A DNA stretch of 64,000 bases from Cryobacterium sinapicolor (GCF_004403465.1 NZ_SOGQ01000013.1:114717-178716), one strand, 5' to 3'. Shown: positions 35,030 to 43,511, counted from the stretch's first letter. Program-made: numbers and translations. The notes: generated by a model from the letters alone, not told the origin.

Positions 35030-36007
35030 ATGCGCGCAATCCTCGTGAACTCCCCCGGCGGCCCCGAAACGCTCAGCCTCACGACGGTGAGCGACCTGCC
35101 CGTGGGGCCCCGGGACATCCGGATTCGGGTGGCCGCCGCGGGCGTGAACCGGGCGGATGTCGCGCAGCGCCAGGGCAGCTACCCGTCGCCGGCCGGCGCA
35201 CCCGAATGGCCCGGGCTCGAGGTCTCCGGCGTGGTGATCGAGATCGGTGCCGACGCCCGGCAGTTCCAGGTCGGCGACCGGGTGTGCGCCCTGCTCGCGG
35301 GCGGAGGCTATGCCACGGAGGCCGTGGTGCACGAGAATCTGGCGCTGCCGGTTCCGGGTTCCGTCGATCTCATCGAGGCGGCTGGGCTGCCCGAGGCCCT
35401 GGCCACGGTCTGGTCGAACGTGTTCCTGAGCGCGGGCCTGGCCGCCGGGGAGACGCTGCTCGTGCACGGCGGGGCCAGCGGTATCGGCACCACCGCCGTT
35501 CAGCTGGGCGTGCTGGCCGGCGCCCGGGTCGCCGTGACCGCCGGCTCCGCCGAAAAGCTCGAGGTGTGCCGCAGCCTGGGCGCGGAGATCCTGATCAACT
35601 ACCGCCGGCAGGACTTTCCGGCGGAGATCCAGGCCGCCACCGAGGGGCACGGCGCCGATGTGATCCTCGACATCATCGGCGGCTCCTACGCGGCCCGCAA
35701 TGTGGCGGCCCTCGCGGTAGACGGCCGCATCATGGTGATCGCCAACCAGAGCGGCGAAAACGCCGACTTCAATCCGTTCCACCTCATGCAGAAGCGCGGC
35801 CGGTATTGGGGCACCACCCTCCGCGCCCGCCCGTTCGAGCAGAAGGCCGCGATCATGCAGGCACTGCGAACGGATGTCTGGCCCTGGCTGGAATCCGGCC
35901 GCTTCCGCCCGGTGATCGACAGCACGTTCCCGTTCGAGGAGGCCGCGGCGTCCCATCGCCGGCTGGAGGCATCCGTTCACGTGGGCAAGATCCTGCTGGT
36001 GCCCTGA
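35030..36007 (+). CDS. NAD(P)H-quinone oxidoreductase (PIG3/QOR type)
   Basis: 325 residues, medium-chain dehydrogenase fold without zinc ligands. Visible blocks are GVNRADVAQRQGSYP, WPGLEVSGVV, the NADPH loop VHGGASGIGTTAVQL and the C-terminal GKILLVP. The RADxxQRxGxYP block places it in the PIG3/TP53I3 subgroup, which reduces quinones with NADPH, often one electron at a time. It is transcribed alone, divergently from GDH. Confidence 0.9.
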   Translation: MRAILVNSPGGPETLSLTTVSDLPVGPRDIRIRVAAAGVNRADVAQRQGSYPSPAGAPEWPGLEVSGVVIEIGADARQFQVGDRVCALLAGGGYATEAVVHENLALPVPGSVDLIEAAGLPEALATVWSNVFLSAGLAAGETLLVHGGASGIGTTAVQLGVLAGARVAVTAGSAEKLEVCRSLGAEILINYRRQDFPAEIQAATEGHGADVILDIIGGSYAARNVAALAVDGRIMVIANQSGENADFNPFHLMQKRGRYWGTTLRARPFEQKAAIMQALRTDVWPWLESGRFRPVIDSTFPFEEAAASHRRLEASVHVGKILLVP

Positions 36008-36016
36008 ACCGTGGGA

Positions 36017-36052
36017 GTTGAGCCGGCCGGGTTTCGACAGGCTCAACCACCG
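36017..36052. repeat. Short REP-like hairpin
   Basis: GTTGAGCC (36017-36024) pairs with GGCTCAAC (36040-36047), spanning a segment GGTTTCGACAGGCTCAACCA. I recall this segment as a common dispersed intergenic repeat in Microbacteriaceae and related genomes. It lies 10 nt beyond the quinone oxidoreductase stop and may serve as its terminator. Confidence 0.6.
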
Positions 36053-36158
36053 GCAGGCTGAACCGACGCCGGGCACGGCGGGCACCCCACGCGCCCTGCT
36101 ACCGTGAGTGCTCACGCCCTCACGGCTGTCGAATTCCCACCCGATTGGAACCACCCGG

Positions 36159-36359
36159 ATGAAGAACTGGTCGTTCACCACCTGCGCCGTTGCCGGGTTC
36201 AGTTTCAGCGCCCTGGGTGTGGCCCTGATCATCCTCAACGCGGTGACGGCCAACGTGTTCCTGACCGCCCTGCTCTGGATGGCCGGCGTGGCTCTGCTGA
36301 TCGGCGGATCCCTGTCGGTGCGCGCGCACCTGCTCTGGACCCGCGGCGACACTCAGTAG
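36159..36359 (+). CDS. Small two-helix membrane protein
   Basis: 66 residues from ATG 36159. Two hydrophobic segments (about 8-30 and 34-52) with a short loop are followed by a polar tail (RAHLLWTRGDTQ). No family is recognisable. An earlier ATG at 36108 would add 17 unlikely residues. Its stop lies 6 nt before palindrome family 1 copy 4. Confidence 0.6.
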   Translation: MKNWSFTTCAVAGFSFSALGVALIILNAVTANVFLTALLWMAGVALLIGGSLSVRAHLLWTRGDTQ

Positions 36360-36365
36360 CACCGG

Positions 36366-36452
36366 AACCAATTCGACGGAGATTTTGGCTCACCGCCTTG
36401 TTTTCGAGCCTCAACACGCAGTTCTGAGCAAAATCTCCGTCGAATTCGTTCG
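36366..36452. repeat. Palindromic repeat family 1, copy 4
   Basis: Arms at 36366-36387 and 36429-36452; this copy has AACCAATTCG at the left and CGAATTCGTT at the right, the reverse of copy 2. The 41-nt centre differs from the other copies. It lies between convergent genes. Confidence 0.9.
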
Positions 36453-36486
36453 GGACGAGTTGCCGCAGGGCCTCGGGCCCCCGCCC

Positions 36487-36526
36487 GGCATCGGCATCGG
36501 CCTCGGCCTCGGACCCGGCCTCACGC
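36487..36526. repeat. Short hexamer array GGCATC/GGCCTC
   Basis: Six or seven units of GGCATC or GGCCTC lie between palindrome family 1 copy 4 and the end of the EEP gene, repeating the palindrome-plus-array arrangement seen elsewhere. Confidence 0.7.
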
Positions 36527-36528
36527 TC

Positions 36529-37275
36529 CTAGATCGCGAATTCGCCGCCCGGGGACCGTTCGGTTTCGGCGAGGCTGGCCGGGACACCCGTGGCGTTGAC
36601 CGGCTCGTCGCTGTAGGTGGACGTGACCAGGATAGGCAGGTGGTCGGAGGTGCCGAGCGGCAGCGTCTCGACACTGTCGATGGTCAGTCCGATGGACGTG
36701 GCCAGGTCGAAGTGCCCACGGAAGAACTTGTAGCGCGTGTAGGTGCGGGTGTCGCTGAGGGTGAGGTCGTAGCCGGACTGGGTGATGTGGTCGCCGAGAC
36801 GGCCCTTGAAAACCGGGTAGTTGTAGTCGCCCACCATCAGGGTCGGCAGGCCCGGTCCGAGCTGGTGCAGCTCTTCGTGCGCGGTGCGGATCTGGTTGCG
36901 TCGCAGGGAGTTCAGCGCGGTGAGCGGCGCGGCGTGGAACGACGCGACGACGAGTTCGCGGTGGGCGACGATGTCGGTGAGCCGGGTGCCGATCAGGCGC
37001 TCATGCGCGGGTGTCAGCACGCGGTCGTGCAGTGACTTCTTGAGAGCGAAGGTCTGGGTCTTCTCGTTGGTGAACCGGTCCTTGCGGTAGTAGATCGCCA
37101 GGCCGAGACGGTTGCGCACGGTGGAGTCGGCGAGGTGCATGCGACCGATCTCCTCGGGGAGCCCGAAGGTGTCGCACTCCTGCAGGCACAGCACATCCGG
37201 ATCGTAGTTCTCGGACAGGGCGATGAGTTCTCCACTGGCACGATTCTTGCGGAGGTTATAGCTGATGACTTTCAC
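36529..37275 (-). CDS. Endonuclease/exonuclease/phosphatase (EEP) family protein
   Basis: 248 residues from a GTG start (37273-37275) with AAAGG upstream. Metal and catalytic motifs are LCLQECD (Glu), GDYNYPVF (Asp and Asn) and TSDHLPIL (Asp-His). The family includes DNA-repair exonucleases and phosphodiesterases. The absence of a signal peptide suggests a cytoplasmic enzyme. The substrate is not evident. An open frame extends upstream to 37341 but lacks a ribosome binding site. Confidence 0.85.
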   Translation of the reverse strand: MKVISYNLRKNRASGELIALSENYDPDVLCLQECDTFGLPEEIGRMHLADSTVRNRLGLAIYYRKDRFTNEKTQTFALKKSLHDRVLTPAHERLIGTRLTDIVAHRELVVASFHAAPLTALNSLRRNQIRTAHEELHQLGPGLPTLMVGDYNYPVFKGRLGDHITQSGYDLTLSDTRTYTRYKFFRGHFDLATSIGLTIDSVETLPLGTSDHLPILVTSTYSDEPVNATGVPASLAETERSPGGEFAI

Positions 37276-37394
37276 GACTGACCTTTTTCGACTCGACTCG
37301 ACTCGATGAACACCCACCCAGCCTACGTTTTCGACGAACAAAAGCTATATCGTCCGGGTGAATTCTCGGCGGCGCGCGTGCGAGAATTCAGGCC

Positions 37395-37961
37395 ATGATG
37401 CATGATGCGCGAGCAACTGAGCCGGCCACGGTGGAGTCGGTCAGCCGGGACGACCGGCACGCGTTCAGCAAGCCGACGGTTCCGGAGATCCGGATGATCG
37501 CCGGCTTGGGGATCGAGGGCGACGCCCATGCCGGCGCCACGACCCAGCACCGCTACCTGGTGGTGAAGGATCCGACCCGGGCGAACCTCACCCAGGTTCA
37601 CTTCATGGCCGCCGAACTCTTCGACGAGCTGCGCGAGGCCGGCTTCGAGGTCTCCCCCGGCGAGTTGGGTGAGAACATCACCACCCGCGGGCTGGACCTG
37701 TTCGGCCTTCCGCTGGGTGCCCGGCTGCGGCTCGGCCCCGATGCCGTCGTGGAGATCACCGGGATGCGCAACCCCTGCTCCCTGATCAACGGGTTTCAGA
37801 AAGGGCTGATGAAAACGCTGATCGACACGGATGATGCGGGTCAGGTGATCCGCAAGGCCGGGATCATGGGAATCGTCGTCACCGGGGGAACGGTCGCCCC
37901 CGGCGACCCGATTCGGGTGCAGCTGCCGGCCGGGGAGCAGTTGCCGCTCGGCGTGGTCTGA
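37395..37961 (+). CDS. MOSC-domain protein
   Basis: 188 residues. The MOSC hallmark GIEGDAHAG is present, as is the conserved Cys in GMRNPCSLINGFQKG, which in family members binds the sulfur carried to or from the molybdenum cofactor. Related small proteins (YiiM-like) act in detoxification of N-hydroxylated compounds. The window also carries one molybdopterin enzyme (22.3 kb) but it is not adjacent. Transcribed in the same direction as the heliorhodopsin, 67 nt upstream of it. Confidence 0.88.
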   Translation: MMHDARATEPATVESVSRDDRHAFSKPTVPEIRMIAGLGIEGDAHAGATTQHRYLVVKDPTRANLTQVHFMAAELFDELREAGFEVSPGELGENITTRGLDLFGLPLGARLRLGPDAVVEITGMRNPCSLINGFQKGLMKTLIDTDDAGQVIRKAGIMGIVVTGGTVAPGDPIRVQLPAGEQLPLGVV

Positions 37962-38028
37962 CGCCTCCCGGACGGCGGTCGGTCACCCTGCTAGTCTCGG
38001 CCTCACCCGCACCAGAGAAGGAGTCACG

Positions 38029-38829
38029 ATGGCACGAACGACCTACACCCCCGATCAGAAGATCTCCCGCCTCCGCGTCTACAACATCGTGGCCGGCTCG
38101 CTGCACCTGGTGCAGGCCCTCGGCTTCGCATACGTGCTCACCCTTCTCAGCACGCAGGTGACCTTCGCGGTCACCGCAGACTACCTGTCCGGTCCTCCCG
38201 GGGTGCCGCTGCCGCCCGAACGCGTGACCCTGTTCGACGTCAACGTGGGTATCGGCGTCGTCTCATTCCTGGCGCTGTCTGCTCTCTTCCACTTCCTGAT
38301 CTCGTCGCCGGCATTCTTCCCGCGCTACAAGGCCGGACTCATCGCCAACCGGAACTACTTCCGCTGGGTCGAATACTCCCTGAGCTCCTCGATCATGATC
38401 TGGCTGATAGCCCAGATCACCGGCATCACGGACATCGCGGCCCTGTTCTCGATCTTCGCCGCCAACGCCGCCATGATCATGTTCGGGGCGTTGCAGGAGA
38501 AGTACGAGACGCCCGGCAACGGCAAGTTCCTGCCCTTCATCTTCGGCTCGATGGTGGGCGTGGTGCCGTGGGTCGTCATCCTTATCTACTTCATCGGCCC
38601 CGGCTCGACCAGCGAGGCCGAACCGCCGGCCTTCGTCTACGGCATCATCATCTCCCTCTTCCTGTTCTTCAACACGTTTGCCGTCAACCAGGTGCTCCAG
38701 TACCGTCAGGTCGGCGGTTGGCGGGACTACCTCCGCGGCGAGCGCGCCTACATCACGCTGAGCCTGGTCGCCAAGACCGCGCTGGCCTGGCAGGTGTTCT
38801 CCGGAGCGATCATCCCCGCGCTCACCTGA
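38029..38829 (+). CDS. Heliorhodopsin
   Basis: 266 residues, seven transmembrane helices. The retinal Schiff-base lysine is Lys249 in helix 7 (SLVAKTALAWQVFSG); the carboxylate counterion is Glu115 in helix 3 (FRWVEYSLSSSIMIW). His26 and His88 match the two active-site histidines of heliorhodopsin 48C12. This differs from type 1 rhodopsins, which use Asp and DxxxK patterns. Heliorhodopsins sit inverted in the membrane and have slow photocycles; their function is unsettled (sensing or enzyme regulation proposed). GAAGGAG precedes the ATG. No retinal biosynthesis gene is in the window. Confidence 0.93.
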   Translation: MARTTYTPDQKISRLRVYNIVAGSLHLVQALGFAYVLTLLSTQVTFAVTADYLSGPPGVPLPPERVTLFDVNVGIGVVSFLALSALFHFLISSPAFFPRYKAGLIANRNYFRWVEYSLSSSIMIWLIAQITGITDIAALFSIFAANAAMIMFGALQEKYETPGNGKFLPFIFGSMVGVVPWVVILIYFIGPGSTSEAEPPAFVYGIIISLFLFFNTFAVNQVLQYRQVGGWRDYLRGERAYITLSLVAKTALAWQVFSGAIIPALT

Positions 38830-38841
38830 AAACTGCGGCAC

Positions 38842-40251
38842 TCAGCTGACGGCCGCGTGGAAGGTGCTGAATTTCGGTGCGACCGGCTTGATGTTGTGGT
38901 TGAGGTGGAAGAGATTCTCCGGGTCGAACTTCGTCTTGATGGTTGCCAGCCGGTCGTAGTTGGACCGGAAATTGTCCTCGATCCGCACCTGGTCGTCCGA
39001 ATCCATGAAATTGATATACCCACCGGGTTCGGAGAAGGGCCGCAGTGCGGTCCAGAAGTCACGCACCCACTTGATGTTCGCCGGACTGTCGGCGGGGTCG
39101 TCCCACATGCACGCAATCCCCGGGGAGAACTTCGCGTGCCGGTAGGCAAACGCCGTCTCCTCCGCGCCGACGCGTTGCACCGCACCGTCAATGGGATAGA
39201 TGTGCACGGATGTCTGCAGCGTTGGCACCATCCGGCCGAAGTCCAAATACGCGGTGATGGCGCCGTCACTGAGCTCGGACAGGAAGTTGGCCTTCCAGTA
39301 CGCGTGCAGGCCCGAGCGCAGCCCCTCGCCGAAAATCGTGTTGACCTCGGGGTAGGGCATGCGCTGAACCATGGCGCCGACGACGGGTGCGACGTCCAGG
39401 TAGGGCTGCCAGCGGGCCTCCCCCTCGGCCGGGTCTCCGAGCCAGACCCCCGCGACGACGCACACCGGTTTGCCGTGCCAGTCGGTGGGCAGGTAGGACG
39501 CCGTCGGGCACAGATGGAAACCGAGAAAGGCGCTGAACTCTTCCGGGGCACTCGCCAGGTGCTCCCGGTAGAACTCCGCGACCGTGCGAGCGTCGGCGAT
39601 GGAGTAGAAGATGACGCCGGCGTGCACCATATCCACCGGATGCAGCTGGTATTCAAACGATGTGACGACGCCGAAATTGCCGCCGCCGCCCCGCAATGCC
39701 CAGAACAGGTCTTCATTCTCCGTCGCGCTGGCGGTGTGCACAGTTCCGTCTGCGATCACGACCTCCGCTGACAGGAGGTTGTCACAGGTCAAGCCGTAGG
39801 CCCTTGCGAGATAGCCGACTCCTCCGCCCAGGGTCAGTCCGGCGATTCCTTCCGTGCCGACGAGGCCGCCGGTGGTGGCCAAGCCGAAGGAATGTGTCGC
39901 CTGGTTGAATCCCGCCCAGTGCACACCGCCCTCCGCGCGCGCACGGGCGGTCACCGGGTTCACTCTGACCCGGTCGCGGTCGGCGAAATCGATGACGATC
40001 CCGCGGTCACAGGTGCCGAATCCCGCCGCGCTGTGGCCGCCACCGCGGATGGCGAGATCCACGCCGAATTCCTGCGCGATTCTCACGACGGCGACGACGT
40101 CGTCGGTGCCGGCCACGCGCACGATGACGGCAGGCCTCTTGTCGACCATGCCGTTGTACACGAGGCGCGCGATCTGGTATTCCCTGTCCTCGGGGGTGAT
40201 CACCCGCCCCTGAACGTGGGCCACCAACTGGGAAATCATGCTGTCAGGCAC
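38842..40251 (-). CDS. Berberine bridge enzyme-like FAD-linked oxidase
   Basis: 469 residues. The FAD domain shows RGGGHSAAG, where the His usually bonds FAD covalently, then GLTLGGGVGYLARAYGLTCDNLL and GGGGNFGVVTSFEY. The C-terminal BBE segment carries YINFMDSD and YDRLATIKTKFDPENLFHLNHNI. Bacterial members oxidise sugars or aromatic alcohols and release H2O2. The substrate here is unknown. It converges on the heliorhodopsin gene with 12 nt between stops. Start ATG 40251; a second ATG lies four codons in. Confidence 0.9.
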   Translation of the reverse strand: MPDSMISQLVAHVQGRVITPEDREYQIARLVYNGMVDKRPAVIVRVAGTDDVVAVVRIAQEFGVDLAIRGGGHSAAGFGTCDRGIVIDFADRDRVRVNPVTARARAEGGVHWAGFNQATHSFGLATTGGLVGTEGIAGLTLGGGVGYLARAYGLTCDNLLSAEVVIADGTVHTASATENEDLFWALRGGGGNFGVVTSFEYQLHPVDMVHAGVIFYSIADARTVAEFYREHLASAPEEFSAFLGFHLCPTASYLPTDWHGKPVCVVAGVWLGDPAEGEARWQPYLDVAPVVGAMVQRMPYPEVNTIFGEGLRSGLHAYWKANFLSELSDGAITAYLDFGRMVPTLQTSVHIYPIDGAVQRVGAEETAFAYRHAKFSPGIACMWDDPADSPANIKWVRDFWTALRPFSEPGGYINFMDSDDQVRIEDNFRSNYDRLATIKTKFDPENLFHLNHNIKPVAPKFSTFHAAVS

Positions 40252-40460
40252 GAGGGCCTCCTATGCGACCACTTCTGGCCAGGGCCTCCTGTGGAAAACG
40301 ATATGCACCAGGCTCCTACCAGACTTTCAAAATTACGCCCGGCCGCTGCACCTGTCAACGAAAAGCCGCTCCCTGCGCGGGCCGCATCAGGGCCTTTTGG
40401 GGGCCGAAGCCGGGGACTACATTGGTCGCCGTCGGCCTCCGCCGACCGGCATCCGTTGTC

Positions 40461-40496
40461 AATCGCAATCGCAATCGCAATCGCAATCGCAATCGC
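40461..40496. repeat. Perfect hexanucleotide array (AATCGC)6
   Basis: Six perfect AATCGC units lie 28 nt upstream of the GyrI-like gene and immediately after GCATCCGTTGTC. The array is in the divergent promoter region shared with the BBE-like oxidase gene. Perfect units suggest recent or continuing length change. Confidence 0.95.
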
Positions 40497-40524
40497 GATG
40501 GCGTCGGCAGGCAAGGAGCACCCA

Positions 40525-40980
40525 ATGAAAGCCGAGCGAATCGAACTCGAACCGCGCACCCTGGTGGGCGTGCACGAGACGCACCGGTGGGACGAATTGA
40601 CCGAATTCATGGGGCGGGCCTTCGGCACCGCCGCCACCGAGATCGGCAAGCAGGGTGCCCACCCGGCCGGCCCACCGACCGCGATCTACCACGGCGCTCC
40701 CTCCGACGTCGTCGACGTGACCGCGGGGTTCCCCGTGACTCAGCCGGTCACCCCGGCGCCCGGCGTGGTGATTGAAACGCTGCCGGGCGGCCCGGCGATA
40801 GAAGCCATCCACACCGGGCCGTACGACACCCTCACCGAGACCTATGCCGAGCTCACCGATTGGATCTCGGCGCAGAACCTCGATCTTGCACCCGACAAAT
40901 GGGAGGAGTACGTGGTCGGCCCCGACACCGAACCGGACCCGGCCAAGTGGCAGACCAGGATCGTGTTCCCACTGAATTGA
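40525..40980 (+). CDS. GyrI-like small-molecule-binding (AraC effector) domain protein
   Basis: 151 residues forming a single GyrI/SOUL-like domain: PRTLVGVHETHRWDEL, then a strand-loop PGVVIETLPGGPAIEAIHTGPYDTL and the C-terminal TRIVFPL. Stand-alone members bind small hydrophobic or cationic molecules or gyrase. There is no DNA-binding domain. AAGGAG precedes ATG 40525. The (AATCGC)6 array sits in its promoter region. Confidence 0.85.
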   Translation: MKAERIELEPRTLVGVHETHRWDELTEFMGRAFGTAATEIGKQGAHPAGPPTAIYHGAPSDVVDVTAGFPVTQPVTPAPGVVIETLPGGPAIEAIHTGPYDTLTETYAELTDWISAQNLDLAPDKWEEYVVGPDTEPDPAKWQTRIVFPLN

Positions 40981-41104
40981 GCCGCATTGAGTTGAGCCGC
41001 ATTGAGTTGAGCCCCATTGAGTTGAGCCCCACTGAGTTGAGCCCAACTGAGTCAATCAGCACTGAGTTAATCAGCACTGAGTTGATCAGCACTGAGTTGA
41101 TCGG
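40980..41104. repeat. Tandem array, 15-nt unit TTGAGCCGCATTGAG
   Basis: About eight degenerate 15-nt units (TTGAGCCGCATTGAG drifting to TTGATCAGCACTGAG) begin at the stop codon of the GyrI-like gene and run to 27 nt before the convergent Cys-rich gene. Confidence 0.9.
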
Positions 41105-41130
41105 GTGCCGGGAGGACCGAACCGCCGACA

Positions 41131-41520
41131 TCAGCGGCGGCGGGCGGTGATCACGTCGAGTCGGCGGCTGACGACGGTGCCGTCCGCCCAGGCCGCAGCC
41201 AGTCGCATCAACTCGTCGACGGCCGCCGGCACCGATCGCCGGGTACGGCAGGAGCACCATGCCAGCGCCGCGAAGCTGGCCCGCAGCGCCACCTCGTAGT
41301 CGTCCCGGGTGAAGCCCGGGATCTCCCGCACGACCGCGGTCGTCGTGCTGCCGTCGGAGTTGAACCCCGAGAACGAGCGCCCGCACGCGCACCTGCCGTC
41401 GGGGTTGGCCGCGCTGGTCGGACACGGATCGAGCATCCACACGAGTTCCCCCGGGATGCAGTCCGTGAAATCCCGCGGGTGCGAGCCCTGGGTCGCCATG
41501 GTCGCCACAAAAGCCTTCAT
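41131..41520 (-). CDS. Uncharacterised Cys-rich protein (DUF7715-like)
   Basis: 129 residues from ATG 41518-41520, with GGAGAAG upstream. It starts MKAFVATMATQG and contains cysteines at DCIPGEL, DPCPTS and the pair CACGRSFSG, plus AWCSCRT later. This recalls an actinobacterial family (MKxLVATxxTQGxRxNDF...CGCxRxxxG) now grouped as DUF7715, function unknown. I hold that match loosely. The C-terminal part is helical and basic. A longer open frame upstream is low-complexity. Confidence 0.6.
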   Translation of the reverse strand: MKAFVATMATQGSHPRDFTDCIPGELVWMLDPCPTSAANPDGRCACGRSFSGFNSDGSTTTAVVREIPGFTRDDYEVALRASFAALAWCSCRTRRSVPAAVDELMRLAAAWADGTVVSRRLDVITARRR

Positions 41521-41635
41521 CGTCTTCTCCAAATCTCGGCACGAGTGTCTGTGAGTAGATATGAAGAACGCTAGCTGCGGCCACCGACACTGGATCGGCG
41601 TCCGGGGCGAGCGACGCCACTGCGTGCCGGGCACG

Positions 41636-41706
41636 GTCGGCGAGACGACAACTCCGAGGGGTTGACGGGTGCTGCCACCCAGCAGGGTCGTCGTCTCACC
41701 GACGTT
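41636..41706. repeat. Palindromic repeat family 3, copy 1
   Basis: GGTCGGCGAGACGAC (about 41636-41649) is inverted at GTCGTCTCACCGAC (about 41691-41704). The centre includes CCGAGGGG. Other copies lie at 46838-46893 and 51338-51402. It lies in a 319-nt gap without a gene, next to the hexamer array at 41738. Confidence 0.75.
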
Positions 41707-41737
41707 CCGGGTCAGGAACGACCGAGGGGATTCTGCT

Positions 41738-41851
41738 ACGGCACGGCTACTGCCACGGCTACGGCTACTGCCACTGCCACTGCCACTGCCACTGCCACGG
41801 CTACGGCTACGGCTACTGCCACTGCCACTGCCACTGCTACTACTGCGAGGG
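41738..41851. repeat. Hexamer array ACGGCT/ACTGCC
   Basis: About 19 units of GCTACG, GCCACT or GCCACG occur in a patchwork. The array overlaps the last codons of the alpha/beta hydrolase gene (stop at 41840-41842), so it sets the C-terminus of that protein. Confidence 0.9.
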
Positions 41852-42748
41852 ACGCTTACCCACGGAGCGCGCACTCGGCGAGTGCGCTCCGGTTGCGCGG
41901 CCGGTCGCGCCGGGCCCGTCGAGGAAGTCGAGCACGTCCAGCATCAGGCGCGGGTCGGAGATCACGGACATGTGCCCCTTGCCGGGGTAGAGGATCAGGC
42001 GGCCGTTGGGGATGCGCGCCGCCGCCTCGCGGAACAGTTCGGTGCTGTAGAAGGCGTCCTGGTCTCCGCCGATCACCAGGGTGGGAGCTTCGATCTCGTC
42101 GAGCCGGTCGCTCAGGTCGAAGGCGCTCTCGGCGCGAATGGTGGTGATCAGGTCGGGGCTGGCATCGCCGAACATCGTTCCTCCCATCACCCAGCCCATG
42201 CCCGCAGCCAGCCGACTCCGCGGCTTGTCGCCGAGAGCACTGAACATCTCACGGCCGGCCTGACGCGGGCGCCCGGCGAGGACCTCTTCGGCGACACGCC
42301 GCTGCACCTTCTTGCCGATGGGCCCCAGGGCGTGCGCCGCGCAGACCACGATGAGCCGCTGCACCACATCCGGGTGGTCGGCGGCGAGCTGCAGGGCGAT
42401 GCTCCCACCGGTCGAGGTGCCCATCACGTCGACGGGCCCCGGAAACTCCAGGCGCAGGGCGTCGGCGTAGTCGCGGGCGATGTCGGCCATGGTGGAATTC
42501 GGGTCGAGGCCCGGGTGCGGGGTCAGCCTGAGCACGCGGTGCCGGTTCGCGACCGGCGTCAGTGTCTGGGCAACGATCATGCGCTCGAAGCCGACCGTCG
42601 GTTCGTAGTTCTGAGCCAGGCCAGGGATGGCCACCAGCGGCGGGCCCGTGCCGAACCTCAAGTAGGGCATCCCGCCGAGGAGGGTGCCTGTGCGCCGCGC
42701 CATGGCACGAGCGTCGGAGACATTCTGTTGCTGTGTCGTGAGGGGCAT
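41840..42748 (-). CDS. Alpha/beta hydrolase
   Basis: 302 residues. The oxyanion strand is LVAIPGLAQNY, the nucleophile elbow GTSTGGSIA (Ser), the acid IGGDQDAFYS (Asp) and the base GKGHMSV (His). Relatives include haloperoxidase-like and proline iminopeptidase-like hydrolases; the substrate is unknown. The last ~25 residues are Gly/Ser/Arg-rich and end in the hexamer array at 41738-41851. Confidence 0.85.
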   Translation of the reverse strand: MPLTTQQQNVSDARAMARRTGTLLGGMPYLRFGTGPPLVAIPGLAQNYEPTVGFERMIVAQTLTPVANRHRVLRLTPHPGLDPNSTMADIARDYADALRLEFPGPVDVMGTSTGGSIALQLAADHPDVVQRLIVVCAAHALGPIGKKVQRRVAEEVLAGRPRQAGREMFSALGDKPRSRLAAGMGWVMGGTMFGDASPDLITTIRAESAFDLSDRLDEIEAPTLVIGGDQDAFYSTELFREAAARIPNGRLILYPGKGHMSVISDPRLMLDVLDFLDGPGATGRATGAHSPSARSVGKRPSQ

Positions 42749-42950
42749 CGAATCGACCCTTTCGTTTCATGGACTGTTCCGGATGTCATCAGCCGGCTCC
42801 GCAAGAACCGTTGGTGACAGTACCCGCGCCCCGGGACCCTCGGAAGCGTCCCGGCGGATTCGGCCGACGTCCAGAGCCCGGGCGCCGGACTCGAGACGGA
42901 CAAGCCGAACGCGGGACGCACGATCAGCACGCCGGTTCCGGGACGGTCGG

Positions 42951-43511
42951 TCAGGCGGTGCACGTGGAGGCGGGCGCTCCGGCAGCCGTCGCCAACACGG
43001 GGTTGGCCAGGAAATCATCCCGCCGGATGCCCGGCAGCACCCGGTACTGGATCGAACCGGGCACGGTGAACGGTTCCAGAACCCGCCGGAGGATGCGAGC
43101 ATAGTTCTCCGCGCGCAGCGGACCGTCCCACTCGGAGATGCCGCGGTAGAATCCCTTCTCGTCGTTGCCGAGCCACAGTGTCGACACGTAGCCGGGGAAA
43201 CCGACGAACAGTGGCGTGTTCAGGATGCTCTCGGCCCGGAACAGGGCATGGCCGCGGCCCCGCACGAGCAACAGTGTGAACCGCACCAGGACCACGGCCG
43301 GGCGGCGGGTCGGATCGCGGTCGACGACGGTCTCGCGGAAGACGAGCGCCGCGGTGCCGTCGGTGAAGGGCAGGCGGCACCCTACGTTGTGACGGGGCAG
43401 GTGCACGCGAGGCCGGGCGAGCAGCGACCCGGAGCGGGCAGTGGACCGAGCAAGATAGTTGACCGTCGGCCACGGGCCGGCCGGTGGTTTCGGCATATAT
43501 GCGGGGGTCAT
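42951..43511 (-). CDS. Conserved hypothetical protein, 186 residues
   Basis: From ATG 43509-43511 the protein is soluble and Arg-rich, with mixed alpha/beta pattern. Notable segments are PRVHLPRHNVGCRLPFTDG, ALVFRETVVDRD and FVGFPGYVSTLWLGNDEKGFYRGI. I do not recognise a family. Codon use is typical of the genome, and it lies between two ordinary genes with a 220-nt divergent region to the lipid kinase. The upstream frame extends further but lacks coding character. Confidence 0.6.
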   Translation of the reverse strand: MTPAYMPKPPAGPWPTVNYLARSTARSGSLLARPRVHLPRHNVGCRLPFTDGTAALVFRETVVDRDPTRRPAVVLVRFTLLLVRGRGHALFRAESILNTPLFVGFPGYVSTLWLGNDEKGFYRGISEWDGPLRAENYARILRRVLEPFTVPGSIQYRVLPGIRRDDFLANPVLATAAGAPASTCTA

